Shown here: piece by piece, positions 33,048 through 42,553 of the stretch | How the letters are laid out: every line of letters starts with the position of its first letter | Position numbering within the stretch: the stretch's first letter is position 1 | Origin: CAZFHZ01 sp964519015 | GTDB lineage: Bacteria > Blakebacterota > Blakebacteria > Blakebacterales > CAYUVJ01 | NCBI GenBank assembly: GCA_964519015.1 | Contig: CAZFHZ010000001.1 | Span: forward strand, 18,478-82,477 | Direction: 5' to 3' | DNA: 64,000 bases | Made by a program: the position numbers and the translations under genes | Notes under the pieces: generated by a model | What the model was told of the DNA's origin: nothing | Databases searched by the model: none | Seen by the model: only the letters and a program-made list of their open reading frames with translations

Positions 33048-35062
33048 AGGGTGCCTTTACGGGTGCGGACCACGGCCCGGATCTGGGGGTCGCGGGATCG
33101 CTCGGCCGCCTGGATCACGCGCCGGCTGACCGGATCGTCCGGCCAGTTCCGGTGCAGCGCCGAGAGGGATTCCAGCATCTCCGCGGATTTGGGAGCCAGG
33201 GCCCGAGCGAGGATGAAGCGACGCCGCCAGGCCAGTCGGAGGAGTGTCTGTCTGGCTTCGGTGGTGCCCGATCGGGCGAGCGCGCGGATCCCGGTCAATC
33301 GCAACGGGGCGGCCGACCCGGTGCTCAGGACCAGGTTGCGGATGAGCGGGACGAGGGTGGCCGGGCAGAAGATCTCCGCGGCGTTGAGACCTAGGGCGAC
33401 GATCTGATCGTCCGTGTCGCTGATGGCGGCAGCGATCGGGACTTCCCGGTCCTCCATGCTGGCCAGCGCGATCCGGAAGGCCTCCCGCCGCACCCCCGCG
33501 TCGGGATCGACCAGCCACGGTTCCGGGGAGAAGTCCGGCGGGAGGGCGGGCAGGACGGCCAGCACCGCCATGAGGTCCCGACGGATCGGTGTAGAGGCCC
33601 CTTCGAGACGGATGGCCACCAGAGGGCCGGCTGCCAGACCGAGTGCCACCAGACGTTCGGCCAGCCCCTGCCGCAGGCGGGCGGCCTCGGCCGCTTCCAG
33701 GGCGTCGAGGATCGCTTCGATCCCTTCCGGTTTCAGATGGGGGAGCAACCGGTCGAGCAGGCCCAGGTCGGGCGGCCGGCCGGCCAGCACCCGCCGGACG
33801 GTCTCCGGCCGGGCCACATCGGGCCAGAGGGCCGCGGCCGCCCGCGAGTCCTCACCGGTCGCATCGAGCAGTCCCAGCAGCGTCGCCAGCTCCCCCGAGC
33901 CCAGCATCGAGGCGACCGCATCGAAGGTGATCCGCCCCGCCTCGTCCAGTTCCAGGCTCATCTGGACGATCCGGACCGGTTCCGGTTCCTCCAGCCAGAA
34001 GGGTTCGGCGGAGAGGATCGGGGACTGTCGGCTGAACTCCCGCAGCGCCCGGCCGTAATCCTCCGGATTGGGGTCGTCGATCTGCCACTCCGCTCCCAGC
34101 TCGCGGACCATCTCACCCAGCTCCTGCCCGCCCGGACCCGGGTCCGCCGAGGGATCCTCCCCTTCTCCTTCCCCCGGTGGGGGGGTATCGGTCTGCGTGC
34201 CCAACTTAGTCAGGATACGCAGGAAGCTGGCGCCCGGTCCCTCCTGCTCCCCCCCGGCCCGCTCGACCAGGTCGGCGACCGCGGAGGTGAGGGAATCAGC
34301 TCCTTCGGCGGCCGAGTCGACCAGACCCGGCACCGCCCTGATCAGCCGGCCGAGGGTCTTCGGAGGGGTCTTCAGGATCAGGCGGGCGATCTCCTGGCGG
34401 AAGGTGACCGGATCGTCCGGTGGCTCACCGCGCATGACCCGGGTGAGTTGCGGGTACTCGGTCGCTGAGAACCCGGGGTCCTTCCCCTCCTGGGGAGCAC
34501 CGGATCCGGTCTCCTCCGCCACGCCGGACGCTTCGTCCGATCCACCCGCCTCCCCGGTCTCGGAAGCACCCTCCACCGGCAGCGGGCCCATCCCCGGCGG
34601 CGACTCCCGGGCGATGGCCAGGCTCTCGTAGGCGACCGGCTCCAGCCGGATGTGGGGCCACTGCTGCAACGCCTGAGCTCCGGAGGCCCCCAGGGGGACC
34701 CCCGAGCGGCCCAGCGGCTGGGCGACGGCGGTGAGCAGTCCCTCCATCTCCTGGGCCCCCACCCCCCGGCCCAGGAGCAGGCTGTGGAGCTGGTGCTGGT
34801 TGAGGCGCAGGGCGAGACCGGCGTAAAGGGGGTTGGCCGGATCACTCTCACCACTGCTGAGCACCAGGCGGTCCTTGCGGACGATGATCTCCAGGCCCTC
34901 GCGTTCCCCGACCAGGAGTGCCTCCAGCCGGTCGGCCAGTAACTGGGCCGTGGCGCCGCGGGAGGGATGCCCCGGCGGGTACATCGCATAGCGCTGTACC
35001 CCCCGGGCGAGTTCGGTGACCACTGCGAGGTGCTCCGGGATCATCCGGTACTCACTGGACAT
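33044..35062 (-). CDS. Large protein with HD-GYP-associated N-terminal domain and HEAT-like C-terminus
   Basis: About 672 residues from ATG 35062; GTG 35116 and ATG 35044 are alternatives and none has a clear ribosome site. The N-terminus contains RYAMYPPGHPSRGATAQLLADRLE and a short strand region, clearly like the first domain of the downstream HD-GYP protein. The middle (about 170-330) is acidic and Gly/Pro-rich, probably disordered. The C-terminal half is helical with HEAT-like repeats such as VDPDAGVRREAFRIALASME and RLTGIRALARSGTTEARQTLL. It probably acts as a scaffold for the HD-GYP enzyme. Function is otherwise unknown. Confidence 0.65.
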   Translation of the reverse strand: MSSEYRMIPEHLAVVTELARGVQRYAMYPPGHPSRGATAQLLADRLEALLVGEREGLEIIVRKDRLVLSSGESDPANPLYAGLALRLNQHQLHSLLLGRGVGAQEMEGLLTAVAQPLGRSGVPLGASGAQALQQWPHIRLEPVAYESLAIARESPPGMGPLPVEGASETGEAGGSDEASGVAEETGSGAPQEGKDPGFSATEYPQLTRVMRGEPPDDPVTFRQEIARLILKTPPKTLGRLIRAVPGLVDSAAEGADSLTSAVADLVERAGGEQEGPGASFLRILTKLGTQTDTPPPGEGEGEDPSADPGPGGQELGEMVRELGAEWQIDDPNPEDYGRALREFSRQSPILSAEPFWLEEPEPVRIVQMSLELDEAGRITFDAVASMLGSGELATLLGLLDATGEDSRAAAALWPDVARPETVRRVLAGRPPDLGLLDRLLPHLKPEGIEAILDALEAAEAARLRQGLAERLVALGLAAGPLVAIRLEGASTPIRRDLMAVLAVLPALPPDFSPEPWLVDPDAGVRREAFRIALASMEDREVPIAAAISDTDDQIVALGLNAAEIFCPATLVPLIRNLVLSTGSAAPLRLTGIRALARSGTTEARQTLLRLAWRRRFILARALAPKSAEMLESLSALHRNWPDDPVSRRVIQAAERSRDPQIRAVVRTRKGTL

Positions 35063-35211
35063 GCGCCGCGGGTGGCCGGTCGCCGCGGAGCCGGGTGTGG
35101 TGGTCGTTCCTGCCACGGTGGTCGCTCGGCCGGACCGGGCACAATCTGTTTATAGTGCTCTCCTCCGACGGAGCGCAAACAGGACTCCGAAGCGTCCCCA
35201 CCCTCCCGGGT

Positions 35212-35268
35212 GTCCCCGCCCGTCGGGGACCCGAATATCTTATACCCAGAGGACTCTGCGATTCAGAG
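35212..35268. promoter_or_regulatory. Control region of the regulator and metal-efflux genes
   Basis: GTCCCCG (35212-35218) pairs with CGGGGAC (35224-35230), followed by a -10-like TTATAC (35239-35244) and then CTCTG-N5-CAGAG (35254-35268). The second repeat sits between the candidate -10 and the regulator start, where a repressor site would be expected. Confidence 0.4.
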
Positions 35269-35288
35269 CAATAGCCGGGAGGGACGCG

Positions 35289-35633
35289 TTGCCGGGATCC
35301 GACCGAATCGAAGAACACCTACGGGCGGCCGTACGGGCCCGTCTGGAGGCTCTGGACCGGCTGCTGGAGCACCGGGTGCGCCTGACCGTGGCGGTCCTGC
35401 TGGCGCCTGGCCGGCAGCTCTCTTTCGCCGCCCTGAAGGGAGTGACCGGGGAGAGTGACGGCAGCCTGGGAGCCCATCTCAAGCGCCTGAGCGAAGCGGG
35501 CTACCTGGCCATCGAGCGCGGATTCGTGGCCGGCCGGCCGCTCTCCCGATATGCGCTCACGCCCCGCGGCCTGGCCGCCCTGGAGCGCCATCTGGACGCC
35601 CTGGAGGGTCTGCTGACCGAGACCCTGGCCTGA
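35289..35633 (+). CDS. Winged-helix regulator (HTH_34/MarR-like)
   Basis: A 114-residue DNA-binding protein. I place the start at TTG 35289, 5 bases after GGGAGG (35278-35283); no ATG or GTG fits the conserved part. DRLLEHRVRLTVAVLLAPGRQLSFAALKGVTGESDGSLGAHLKRLSEAGYLAIER, read in segments, is the wing-helix, and RYALTPRGLAALERHLDALEGLL the C-terminal helix typical of PF13601 regulators. It lies directly upstream of a metal-efflux operon and may control it, although no metal-binding cysteine is present. Confidence 0.75.
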   Translation: MPGSDRIEEHLRAAVRARLEALDRLLEHRVRLTVAVLLAPGRQLSFAALKGVTGESDGSLGAHLKRLSEAGYLAIERGFVAGRPLSRYALTPRGLAALERHLDALEGLLTETLA

Positions 35634-35727
35634 AGAATGCAGGAACCCTCAGCGGGACTCCGGAGTCGATAGGGGGAACCCGGAATCGGCCGCCCGGGAA
35701 ACCGGCCGCGCCGCCAGGAATGGATCG

Positions 35728-36123
35728 ATGACCCGACGCCGCAGCCCAGCCGTACTCCTGACCGCCCTGCTCCTGCTCGGCCCGGGGGAATGGGTGTGGG
35801 CATATCCGTGGGACTGTCCCGCCACCGGGTCAGCGAGCGCAAGCTGCGGTTGCTGCTGCCAGACGCCGGATCGGCCGATCCACGGAGCCGCCCTGACCGC
35901 GACCGGATGCTGCCGGACCGAGGTCGGACCCGCCGACGGACCCGAGACGGAATACCTCCCGGGCGGAGAAGCGTGGACACCCCGCCCGCCCACCGGCCCC
36001 CCCCTCGTTCTTCTCCCCGGACCGGCGGCCGCTTCACCCCCCGGGACACCCCCGCTTCCGGTGGTGGTCTCCCGGGCGCACGCTCCTCCCTGCTACACCC
36101 TCTTCTGCAGCCGGCTGAACTGA
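35728..36123 (+). CDS. Small cysteine-rich secreted protein
   Basis: A 131-residue protein with a clear signal peptide (RRRSPAVLLTALLLLGPGEWVWA). The mature part has a cysteine cluster, WDCPATGSASASCGCCCQTP, then GCCRTE and a C-terminal CYTLFC. The middle is Pro-rich. The cysteines suggest periplasmic metal binding. It sits between the regulator and the CusC-like gene on the same strand. I do not recognise it as a named family. An alternative frame overlaps (35790-36134), but it lacks a signal peptide. Confidence 0.55.
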   Translation: MTRRRSPAVLLTALLLLGPGEWVWAYPWDCPATGSASASCGCCCQTPDRPIHGAALTATGCCRTEVGPADGPETEYLPGGEAWTPRPPTGPPLVLLPGPAAASPPGTPPLPVVVSRAHAPPCYTLFCSRLN

Positions 36124-36218
36124 TCCCCGCCTGAGGGGACGCCCCGCCCGACCGGAGGCCCGCCCCTCCACGCTGAGTTGCCTGCGCCGTTCTCGGTACC
36201 CCTGTCCGTGGAGTGTCC

Positions 36219-37568
36219 ATGATGATGTCCCGATCCCGGGAGGCGTCTGCCTCCCTCATGATCCTGTTCCTGCCCCTGTTGGTGGGCGGCTGCGCTGCGG
36301 GTTCCCACCGGGTCTTCCCGGGGGCCGACCGGGCGGCCATCGCCGAACCATCCGGACCGGCGCTCCCGGCGGATGAAGCGCTGGAGCCGGAAGCCCTGGT
36401 CGAGGCGGTGCTCGCCCGCAATCCGTCGCTGGAATCCGCCCGCCAGCGGTGGCGCGCCGCCGCCGCCCTCCGGCCGCAGGTCACCGCTCTCCCCGACCCC
36501 GGACTCTCCGCCACCCTCTCACCGGGAAGCGCCCTCGATCCCGGGGCCCGGACGATCGGTGAGGTGATGCTGGCCCAGAGCTTCCCCTGGCCGGGCCGGC
36601 TCCGTCTGGCCGGGGAGCAGGCCGACCAGCTCGCCGGGGCCGCGGCCTCCGATCACCAGGCGCTGCAGCGGATGCTTGCCGCCACGGCCCTCCGGGCCTA
36701 CTACGACCTCTGGGAGACCGAGCGGCACCTCGAACTGAATCTAGCCCACGAGCGCCTGCTGTCGGAACTGCACGACAGCGCAGGTTCCGCCTGGGCGAGC
36801 GGTCGGGGCTCCCCGCAGGATGTGCTCCAGGTCGAGCTGGAAACGGCCCGGCTAGCCCGGGAGCGGCTCATGCTGGAGCGGATGCGCACCCGGCTGCAGG
36901 CCGCTCTCAATGCGCTGTTGGGAGCGTCCCCGGAGGCGCCGCTCCCCTCCCCACCGCGGGCGCTCGAGCTCCCCGGCCGGCCGCTGCCGGAGCGGGGGAC
37001 GGTCTCAACCGAGGCGCTCTCTGCCCACCCGGAGCTCGAGGCCGCGGCCCGTCGGAGCGAAGCCGCCCGGGTCGGGCTGCGCCTGGCCCGGCTCCGCTAC
37101 TACCCCGATCTGACACCGATGGTGGGTTACAACTCCATGCTGGAGCGGCCCGCCTGGCGCCCCGTGGTCGGGCTCGCCCTCGCGCTCCCGCTCCGGCTCG
37201 GGAGCCGGGATGCCGCCACCGAACAGGCCGCGGCGGCCCTTCAGGCGGCCGAGTACGAAGAGGCCGGCCGGCGGGACTGGATCCGGCTCGAGGCGGACAC
37301 CCGGCTCCAGGAAGCCCTCGAGGCGGACAGCACCCTCGCCCTCTACCGGGAGCGGCTGCTGCCGACCGTACGCAGACAATTGGAAGCGGCCCGGACGGGT
37401 TACCGGACCGGGCGGAATGATTTCTCCGCCGTCATCCAGGCGGAGCGGGAACTGCTCACCATCGAACGGGAAGATGCCACCGCGCTGGCGGCGGTCTGGC
37501 GGACGCGCGCTGCGCTCGAAGAAGCGCTCGGCCGGATCCCCGGCCGGCAACCGAAAGGAACCCTCTGA
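36219..37568 (+). CDS. TolC-family outer-membrane efflux lipoprotein (CusC-like)
   Basis: About 449 residues from ATG 36219, 5 bases after GGAG; GTG 36213 and nearby ATGs are alternatives. The signal ends LLVGGC, a lipobox. Two helical OEP repeats follow: LVEAVLARNPSLESARQRWRAA with LPDPGLSATLSPGS, and later LSAHPELEAAARRSEAARVGL with RLRYYPDLTPMVGY. It forms the outer-membrane exit channel of a tripartite pump. The stop overlaps the cusB-like start (TGATG). Confidence 0.9.
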   Translation: MMMSRSREASASLMILFLPLLVGGCAAGSHRVFPGADRAAIAEPSGPALPADEALEPEALVEAVLARNPSLESARQRWRAAAALRPQVTALPDPGLSATLSPGSALDPGARTIGEVMLAQSFPWPGRLRLAGEQADQLAGAAASDHQALQRMLAATALRAYYDLWETERHLELNLAHERLLSELHDSAGSAWASGRGSPQDVLQVELETARLARERLMLERMRTRLQAALNALLGASPEAPLPSPPRALELPGRPLPERGTVSTEALSAHPELEAAARRSEAARVGLRLARLRYYPDLTPMVGYNSMLERPAWRPVVGLALALPLRLGSRDAATEQAAAALQAAEYEEAGRRDWIRLEADTRLQEALEADSTLALYRERLLPTVRRQLEAARTGYRTGRNDFSAVIQAERELLTIEREDATALAAVWRTRAALEEALGRIPGRQPKGTL

Positions 37569-39307
37569 TGCCACGGAACGAAGAGAAGAGAAGGGACCGG
37601 CGGTGGCTGGTCGCGGTGCTGCTCCCGGTGAGTCTACTCCTGGTGCTCGCCGCCTCGGGCGCCTTCGCCCGCTCCTCCGGGATCGCAACAGCTGCGCGTC
37701 AGGAAGGCCCCTATGCCTTCACACCCGGAGCGCTCGGCCGATTGGAGGCCGCCTTCGACAGCTACGAGAAGATCCGGAGCGGTCTCTCCTCCGACTCTGT
37801 CACCGGTCTCGCCGGGGAAGCCGCCGCCGTGGCCACCCGGCTGGAGGAAGCCGTCCGGGAAGTGCCCGCCTCGGCCCCCCGGATGCGGTCTCTGCTGACC
37901 GCTGCGACCGCCGCCGCCCGTACCCTGGGCACCCGTGAGGAGATCGAGGCGGCCCGGCACGACTTCGGCGAGCTCTCCCGGCTGCTGATCGCGCTCGCCC
38001 AGGCGGATGCCCGCCTCACCCGCGGGCGCTGGGTCTTCTACTGCCCGATGACCCCCACCTACCCGAAGTGGTTCCAGAAGGTGGAGACGCTGGCCAACCC
38101 CTACTACGGCTCGAAGATGCTCACCTGCGGGAGCGCCAGCACCTGGGAGGCGGAGATCCCCCCCGGACTCCTGAGCACCGGGGAGGCACCGGTGCCGGCC
38201 GATCCGGATACGATCGCCTACTACACCTGTCCGATGCATCCCTCGATCCACGCCTCGCAGCCGGGGGCCTGCCCGATCTGCGGGATGGACCTGGTGCCGG
38301 TGCGGCAACAGGAGCTGGAGAGCGGGGTCGTGCTGGTGGATCCGGTCCGGCAGCAGAAGATCGGGGTCCGGATCGAACCGGCACAGCATGAGCCCATGAT
38401 CCTCCAGGTCCGGGCCGTGGGTCGCCTCACCTGGGACGATGGACGGCTCACCGACGTCAGCCTGAAGGTGGGAGGTTGGATCGAGGACCTCTTCGTCAGC
38501 GACCTCTCCCACCGGGTGGAAGAGGGGGAGCCTCTCTTCACGCTCTACAGCCCCGAACTCTACGCGGCCCAGCGCGACTACCTCCAGCTGGTCCGGGACG
38601 GCGGCGCATCCGGCCCCCTGGTGGAGACCGCCCGGGAGCGCCTCCTGCTCGCCGACATGACGGCCGGGCAGATCGAGACCATCACCCGCACCGGGCAGCC
38701 GATGCTCCACGTACCCGTACTCTCCCCCGCCGGCGGGTTCGTGGTGGCCCGGGAGGTGGTCCGCGGCGCCTCGGTCAGGCCGGGGGAGCGGCTCTACCGG
38801 ATCGCCGACCTCGGGCGGATCTGGGTGGAGGCCGAGGTCTACGAGTCCGATCTGGCGCTGCTGCGGACCGGACAGCAGGCCCGCGTCCGGCTCTCCTACC
38901 TCCCCGACCGCTCCTTTTCGGCCGAGATCACCCGCATCTATCCCTACCTGGAGGGGGCGACCCGCACCGGACGGGTCCGCCTGGAACTGGATAATCCCGC
39001 GCTGGAACTCAAGCCCGATATGTATGCCGACGTCGACCTGGAGGTGGACCTGGGCCGCCCGCTCCAGGTCCCGGCCTCGGCGGTCATCTACACCGGCCCG
39101 CGCCGGATCGTCATGGTCGAAGTGGGGGAGGGACGCTTCCAGCCGCGCGAGATCCAGACCGGACGCCGGACCGAGGAGCGGATCGAGGTCCTCTCCGGTC
39201 TGCAGGCGGGAGAGCGGGTGGTCTCCTCGGGCACCTTCCTGATCGCCGCCGAGAGTCGCCTGCGGTCGGCCGCCGGCTACTGGGAGGGCGGACATGCCGG
39301 TCACTGA
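37568..39307 (+). CDS. RND efflux periplasmic adaptor with heavy-metal-binding domains (CusB-like)
   Basis: A 579-residue adaptor with one N-terminal signal/anchor. Residues about 30-150 are a helical region, followed by FYCPMTPTYPKWFQKVET and later MLTCGSAS. Residues 218-250 hold the heavy-metal-binding domain YTCPMHPSIHASQPGACPICGMDLVPV, shown in part. Then the adaptor core: VGGWIEDLFVSDLSHRVEEGEPLF (barrel-sandwich), LYSPELYAAQRDYLQL (hairpin) and membrane-proximal VVSSGTFLIAAESRL. It passes Cu(I), Ag(I) or similar ions to the RND pump. Overlaps the pump gene by 14 bases. Confidence 0.92.
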   Translation: MPRNEEKRRDRRWLVAVLLPVSLLLVLAASGAFARSSGIATAARQEGPYAFTPGALGRLEAAFDSYEKIRSGLSSDSVTGLAGEAAAVATRLEEAVREVPASAPRMRSLLTAATAAARTLGTREEIEAARHDFGELSRLLIALAQADARLTRGRWVFYCPMTPTYPKWFQKVETLANPYYGSKMLTCGSASTWEAEIPPGLLSTGEAPVPADPDTIAYYTCPMHPSIHASQPGACPICGMDLVPVRQQELESGVVLVDPVRQQKIGVRIEPAQHEPMILQVRAVGRLTWDDGRLTDVSLKVGGWIEDLFVSDLSHRVEEGEPLFTLYSPELYAAQRDYLQLVRDGGASGPLVETARERLLLADMTAGQIETITRTGQPMLHVPVLSPAGGFVVAREVVRGASVRPGERLYRIADLGRIWVEAEVYESDLALLRTGQQARVRLSYLPDRSFSAEITRIYPYLEGATRTGRVRLELDNPALELKPDMYADVDLEVDLGRPLQVPASAVIYTGPRRIVMVEVGEGRFQPREIQTGRRTEERIEVLSGLQAGERVVSSGTFLIAAESRLRSAAGYWEGGHAGH

Positions 39308-42300
39308 GGGGAGCGGCCTTAGAGGGACCGGACTGCTCGGCCGGTTGATCGCCGGCAGCGCCCGCAATCCATGGCTCACCGTGGCCCTGGCCGCCGGCCT
39401 GGGGCTCTGGGGCTGGTGGGCCATGCGCGCGGCGCCACTCGATGCCATCCCCGACCTCTCCGACGTGCAGGTGATCATCCAGACCGAATGGGGGGGACGG
39501 AGTCCCGACCTGGTCGAGGACCAGATCACCTACCCGATCACCTCCCGACTGGTCGCCGCCCCCCGGGTGCGCTTCGTGCGAGGGCAGAGCTTCTTCGGGG
39601 TCTCGTTCGTCTATGTCGTCTTCGAGGATGGCACGGATATCTACTGGGCGCGCAGCCGGGTCCTGGAGTACCTGAACACGGTCCAGGCCGATCTCCCGGC
39701 AGGGGTCGCCCCCACCCTGGGTCCCGACGCGACCGGAGTGGGCTGGGTCTTCCAGTACGCCCTGCTCGACCGGACGGGAGGGCACGACCTCCAGCAGCTC
39801 CGCTCGATCCAGGACTGGAACGTCCGCTTCGCACTGGAGAGCGTCGAGGGGGTGGCCGAGGTCGGTTCCATCGGCGGCTTCGTCAAGGAGTACCAGGTCC
39901 TGCTCGACCCGGTCCGGCTGCTCGGTCACAGCATCACCCTCTCCGAAGTCATCCGGGCGGTGCGCGCCTCCAATGAGGACGCCGGCGGACACACCATCGA
40001 GATCGCCGGTCACGAGCACATGATCCGGGGACGCGGCTATCTCCGCGGCCTGGACGACCTGGGGGGTATCCCGCTCCGGGCCACTCCGGACGGCACGCCG
40101 GTCCGCCTGCGCGATGTGGCCGAGGTCGAGATCGGACCGGCCAGCCGCCGCGGGATCGCCGAGCTGGACGGTCAGGGGGAGGTCGCGGGGGGGATCGTCA
40201 TCATGCGCTACGGCGAGAACGCCCTGCGGGTGATCGACCGGGTGAAGGCACGGCTCGAGGAGGTGCGCCGGAGCCTCCCCGAGGGGGTGGAGCTGGTGGT
40301 CACCTACGACCGCTCCGAGCTCATCAAGGCCTCGATCGAGACCCTGAAGCGCACCCTGCTCGAAGAGATGGTGATCGTCAGCCTGGTCATCTTCCTCTTC
40401 CTGATGCATGCCCGCAGCGCCCTGGTCCCGGTCATCGCCCTGCCCCTGGCCGTCCTGGCCGCGTTCGTGCCGATGTTCTATCAGGGGCTGACCGCCAACA
40501 TCATGTCCCTGGGCGGCATCGCGGTCGCCCTCGGCGCCATGGTGGACGCCTCGATCATCATCATCGAGAACATCCATCAGCGGCTCTCGGAGTGGGAGGA
40601 GCGGGGACGGGTCGAACCCCGCCTGGAGGTCCTCATCGGCGCCATGCAGGAGGTCGGACCCTCGATCTTCTTCTCCCTGCTGGTGATCACGGTCTCCTTC
40701 CTGCCCGTCTTCACCCTCCAGGCGACCGAAGGGCGGCTCTTCCGCCCGCTCGCCTTCACCAAGACCTATTCGATGGGTTTCGCGGCCATCCTGGCCGTGA
40801 CCCTGACCCCCGCCCTGGCGGCTCTGCTCATCCGGGGACGGCTCCGGCGGGAGGAGCACGATGTGCTCAACCGCTGGCTGGTCAGGCTCTACGAGCCGGT
40901 GGTCCGTATCGTGATCCGTTGGCGCTGGGTGGTCATCGCCGGCGCCCTGCTGCTGGTCACCGCCACCATCCCCGTCTTCCTGCGTCTCAAGAGCGAGTTC
41001 ATGCCCCCCCTCAACGAGGGGGCGATTCTCTATATGCCGACCTCCCCCCCGGGCATGTCGGCGACCGAGGCGGCCAACGCCCTCCAGCTACTCGACCGGG
41101 AGTTGCGCCGCTTCCCGGAGGTCGAGCGGGTCTTCGGGAAGATGGGACGGGCGCAGACCGCCACCGATCCCGCTCCGCTCGACATGGCCGAGATCACCGT
41201 GGTCCTGAAGCCCCGCGACCAGTGGCGCCAGGGACTGACCTGGGACGACCTGGTGCGGGAGATGGACGAGGAGGTCCGCATCCCCGGGATGCCGAACGTC
41301 TGGTGGATGCCGATCCAGACCCGGACCGAGATGCTGGCCACCGGGATCCGCAGCCCGCTCGGGATCAAGGTGTACGGGGACGACCTGGAGACGATCGAGC
41401 GGGCCGCGCGGTCGGTGGAGGATGCCCTGGCCGATGTGCCCGGCACCCGCAGCGCCTATGCGGAACGGTCCACCGGCGGGAACTACCTCGATTTCGACAT
41501 CGACCGTGAGGCCGCCGCCCGTTTCGGGCTCTCGGTGGCCGACATCAACGAAGTGATCATGACGGCGGTGGGGGGCATGAGCGTCACCCAGACCGTCGAG
41601 GGACGGGAGCGCTATCCGGTCAGCATCCGCTATGCTCGTGAATGGCGGGACGAGCCCGACCAGCTGGAGCGCATCCTGGTCCCGACCCCGACGGGAGTGC
41701 AGATCCCGATCTCCCAGGTGGCCCGGATCGTGCATCGCACCGGCCCTCCCATGATCCGCAGCGAGGACGGGAAACTGCTCGGATTCGTCTTCGTGGACAT
41801 CGCCGACCGGCCCATCGCCGACTACGTCCACCAGGCCCGCAGGGTGGTCGCCCGGGACCTCACCCTGCCGCCGGGGGTGCGCCTGGAGTGGGCCGGCCAG
41901 TTCACCTACCTGGAACGGGCCAAGCAGCGGCTCCGCCTGATCGTGCCCATCACCCTGGCCCTGGTGCTCTTCCTGCTCTATGCCAACACCCGCTCGGTGA
42001 CCGAGGCAGGGATTGTGCTGCTGGCCGTCCCCTTCTCCCTGGTCGGGGCCTTCTGGCTCCTCTTCCTGCTGGGCTACCACCTGAGCGTGGCCGTCTGGGT
42101 GGGCCTCATCGCACTGGCCGGATTGGACGCGGAGACGGGGGTGGTCATGCTGCTCTATCTGAAACTGGCCCACCGGCGCCGGAGAGAGGAGGGAAGACTG
42201 GCTACGACCGCCGACCTGACCGAAGCGATCGTGGAGGGATCGGCCCGGCGGATCCGGCCCAAACTGATGACCGTGCTGACGACCATGATCGCCCTGCTCC

Positions 42301-42452
42301 CGATCATGTGGAGCGCGGGGACGGGTGCCGACGTGATGCGCCGGATCGCGGCCCCGATGATCGGCGGGCTGGTCACCTCCTTCCTGCTCGAGCTGACCGT
42401 CTACCCCGCTATCTTCGCCGTCTGGAAGCGCCGCGGACTGCCGGCCGGCTGA
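39294..42452 (+). CDS. Heavy-metal efflux RND pump (CusA/CzcA family)
   Basis: A 1052-residue inner-membrane proton antiporter of the HME class. AAPLDAIPDLSDVQVIIQTEWGGRSPDLVEDQITYPI, in parts, is the CusA-like N-terminus. GGIAVALGAMVDASIIIIENIHQRLSEWE carries the transmembrane-4 acidic residues for proton transfer. ALAGLDAETGVVMLLYL is the second-half equivalent. Met-rich segments such as MPIQTRTEMLATGIRSPLGIKVYGDDL fit Cu/Ag transport more than Co/Zn/Cd, but the ion is not certain. Full length for the family. Last gene of the operon, followed by a strong hairpin. Confidence 0.95.
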   Translation: MPVTEGSGLRGTGLLGRLIAGSARNPWLTVALAAGLGLWGWWAMRAAPLDAIPDLSDVQVIIQTEWGGRSPDLVEDQITYPITSRLVAAPRVRFVRGQSFFGVSFVYVVFEDGTDIYWARSRVLEYLNTVQADLPAGVAPTLGPDATGVGWVFQYALLDRTGGHDLQQLRSIQDWNVRFALESVEGVAEVGSIGGFVKEYQVLLDPVRLLGHSITLSEVIRAVRASNEDAGGHTIEIAGHEHMIRGRGYLRGLDDLGGIPLRATPDGTPVRLRDVAEVEIGPASRRGIAELDGQGEVAGGIVIMRYGENALRVIDRVKARLEEVRRSLPEGVELVVTYDRSELIKASIETLKRTLLEEMVIVSLVIFLFLMHARSALVPVIALPLAVLAAFVPMFYQGLTANIMSLGGIAVALGAMVDASIIIIENIHQRLSEWEERGRVEPRLEVLIGAMQEVGPSIFFSLLVITVSFLPVFTLQATEGRLFRPLAFTKTYSMGFAAILAVTLTPALAALLIRGRLRREEHDVLNRWLVRLYEPVVRIVIRWRWVVIAGALLLVTATIPVFLRLKSEFMPPLNEGAILYMPTSPPGMSATEAANALQLLDRELRRFPEVERVFGKMGRAQTATDPAPLDMAEITVVLKPRDQWRQGLTWDDLVREMDEEVRIPGMPNVWWMPIQTRTEMLATGIRSPLGIKVYGDDLETIERAARSVEDALADVPGTRSAYAERSTGGNYLDFDIDREAAARFGLSVADINEVIMTAVGGMSVTQTVEGRERYPVSIRYAREWRDEPDQLERILVPTPTGVQIPISQVARIVHRTGPPMIRSEDGKLLGFVFVDIADRPIADYVHQARRVVARDLTLPPGVRLEWAGQFTYLERAKQRLRLIVPITLALVLFLLYANTRSVTEAGIVLLAVPFSLVGAFWLLFLLGYHLSVAVWVGLIALAGLDAETGVVMLLYLKLAHRRRREEGRLATTADLTEAIVEGSARRIRPKLMTVLTTMIALLPIMWSAGTGADVMRRIAAPMIGGLVTSFLLELTVYPAIFAVWKRRGLPAG

Positions 42453-42480
42453 GCCCCTGGCCCGGATGGGGATACCAAGC

Positions 42481-42514
42481 GAAGGGCCCCCGGTCAGTCG
42501 ACCGGGGGCCCTTC
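42481..42514. terminator. Strong hairpin terminator after the RND pump
   Basis: A perfect 15-bp stem (42481-42495 with 42500-42514) closes on the 4-base loop AGTC. The outer pairs are GAAGGG/CCCTTC. It lies between the ends of the pump gene and the convergent cytochrome gene and probably acts for both strands. Confidence 0.8.
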
Positions 42515-42553
42515 TCATGATCCGCCTGTCGGTGTGAGCCGATGGCTCATCCG

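Noticed and set aside
35790..36134. Alternative frame across the cysteine-rich gene
   Set aside because: It lacks a signal peptide and is Arg/Pro-rich, as expected of a shifted frame in GC-rich DNA. The other frame has a clear signal and a cysteine pattern.
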